Shown in pieces: positions 12,011 to 12,909 of a DNA stretch of 12,909 bases (the first letter of the stretch is position 1; every line of letters starts with the position of its first letter). The stretch spans positions 1 through 12,909 of the forward strand of contig CAILBQ010000038.1 of NCBI GenBank assembly GCA_903832475.1, written 5' to 3'. Source of the stretch: an uncultured Acidobacteriota bacterium. GTDB taxonomy: Bacteria; Acidobacteriota; Terriglobia; Terriglobales; Acidobacteriaceae. The position numbers were made by a program, and so were the translations under genes. The notes under the pieces were generated by a model. The model did no database searches and was not told the origin of the DNA. It saw only the letters and a program-made list of their open reading frames with translations.

Positions 12011-12909
12011 TTACGAAAGCGCCGCCTCGGCCATCGCCAGCCGCCCGGAGAGAAAGCTGCGATCCTCCTCATGGGTCGTCAAGCTGAGCGCCTCTCGGAA
12101 GGCGAGAACCGCTTGCTGCCACCGTTCCAGCCGAATCAACAAAGCGCCCCGCGCAGCGGGTAGCATGGCGTAGCCGCGCAGCTCTCCCCGTTCCTCCAAC
12201 TCATCCAGCAATCGCAACCCCGCCTCGCATCCGTCCGCCATCGCGACAGCCACAGCTCGATTCAGCGCAATGACCGGCGAACGCTGCAATCGCAGCAGCA
12301 CATCGTACAGCCCCACAATCTGCCGCCAGTCCGTCTCCTCCGGCCGCGACGCGCGCACATGCACCGCGGCAATCGCCGCCTGCACGGAATAAACCCCCGG
12401 CCCCCGCCGCAGCGCAGCCTCCATCAGCCCCAGCCCTTCGTGAATCTCCGCCTCATCCCACACCTCGCGATCCTGCTCCTCCAGCAGAACCGGCTCCCCA
12501 CTCGCACCCACCCGCGCCCGGTGCCGCGCATGATGCAGCAGCATCAAAGCGAGCAACCCTCGGACCTCCGGCTCATTGGGCAGTAGTTCGCTCAACAGCC
12601 GCCCCAACCGCATCGCCTCTTCACAGAGACTTCCCCCGCGCGCCGGCACTGTGTATCCCTCGTTAAAAACCAGGTACACCACCAGCAGCACCGCAGCCAG
12701 CCGCTCCCGCAACTCGCTCGCCGGCGGAGTCCGGTACGGAATCCCGGCATCGCGAATTTTCTGCTTCGCCCGCACCAGCCGCTGAGCCATTGTCGGAAGC
12801 GGCACCAGAAAAGCATTCGCAATTTGCTCAGTCGACAGGCCGCACAGTGTCCGCAGCGTCAACGCTACCTGCGCCTCCATGGCCAGCGCTGGATGGCAGC
12901 AGGTGAAGA
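12011..12909 (-). CDS. ECF42-type RNA polymerase sigma factor, C-terminal part (5' truncated by window edge)
   Basis: Reading leftward from the window edge, the frame starts inside FTCCHPALAMEAQVALTLRT, a typical junction between sigma region 2 and region 4. It continues through the region-4 helix-turn-helix LCGLSTEQIANAFLVPLPTM and RLVRAKQKIRDAGIPY. A C-terminal extension of about 240 residues follows, with motifs VYLVFNEGY, EAMRLGRLL, LLALMLLHHAR, GLYDVLLRL, VIALNRAVAVAM and RAALLIRL-like helices. This is the TPR-like extension that defines ECF42 sigma factors. ECF42 genes are usually adjacent to a gene for a DGPF/YCII-domain protein, which would be expected upstream, to the right of the window. 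The in-frame ATG at 12880 is internal to conserved sequence and not a start. It is convergent with the methyltransferase gene, one base between the stop codons. Confidence 0.9.
   Translation of the reverse strand, partial: FTCCHPALAMEAQVALTLRTLCGLSTEQIANAFLVPLPTMAQRLVRAKQKIRDAGIPYRTPPASELRERLAAVLLVVYLVFNEGYTVPARGGSLCEEAMRLGRLLSELLPNEPEVRGLLALMLLHHARHRARVGASGEPVLLEEQDREVWDEAEIHEGLGLMEAALRRGPGVYSVQAAIAAVHVRASRPEETDWRQIVGLYDVLLRLQRSPVIALNRAVAVAMADGCEAGLRLLDELEERGELRGYAMLPAARGALLIRLERWQQAVLAFREALSLTTHEEDRSFLSGRLAMAEAALS

Overview
This is a GC-rich chromosomal window, most likely from an Acidobacteriota bacterium of the Terriglobia group. That placement is inferred from three things: the intergenic repeat that begins GTCATCCTGAGC and ends GAAGGACC, a secreted protein with a C-terminal hydrophobic segment followed by GCGGGSSGGGG, and the strong preference for C or G in the third codon position of the housekeeping genes. 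No rRNA or tRNA is present to confirm it.

Layout, left to right. Positions 2-169 hold the C-terminus of an unrecognised membrane protein. A 258-bp spacer rich in short hairpins follows. nrdR (428-916, +) encodes the ATP-cone repressor of ribonucleotide reductase genes. On the minus strand, two genes overlap by 4 bp (ATGA): a protein with a degenerate GGDEF domain (1730-2818) and a double-PAS protein (966-1733). Their promoter region is shared, divergently, with asd. asd (2943-4046) and lysC (4154-5596) encode aspartate-semialdehyde dehydrogenase and aspartate kinase, the entry steps to lysine/diaminopimelate, threonine and methionine. dapB (10502-11179), the first reductase committed to the DAP branch, lies about 4.9 kb downstream.

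Between lysC and dapB lies an accessory block. It contains a secreted GH29 alpha-L-fucosidase broken by two compensating 1-nt indels (5671-7290), and a small ORF (7347-7571) that is a diverged copy of the last ACT domain of LysC. It also contains a secreted protein of six kelch-like repeats with a chitobiase-C-terminal-like domain and a membrane anchor (7846-10163), broken by a single 1-nt deletion in a G6 run. Every other gene in the window is intact. The block carries no integrase or transposase. The LysC ACT copy looks like a scar of a duplication at the lysC 3' end.

Right of dapB come a CCCTGNN heptanucleotide repeat tract, a class I SAM-dependent methyltransferase (11251-12009, +) and, convergent with a 1-bp gap, the 3' part of an ECF42-type sigma factor with its long helical C-terminal extension (12011-12909, -), cut by the window edge.

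The points most worth attention are the LysC ACT duplicate flanking the fucosidase, the translationally coupled degenerate-GGDEF/PAS pair, the clustering of frameshifts in the accessory genes, and palindromic repeats that supply the lysC leader and overlap the lysC stop codon.
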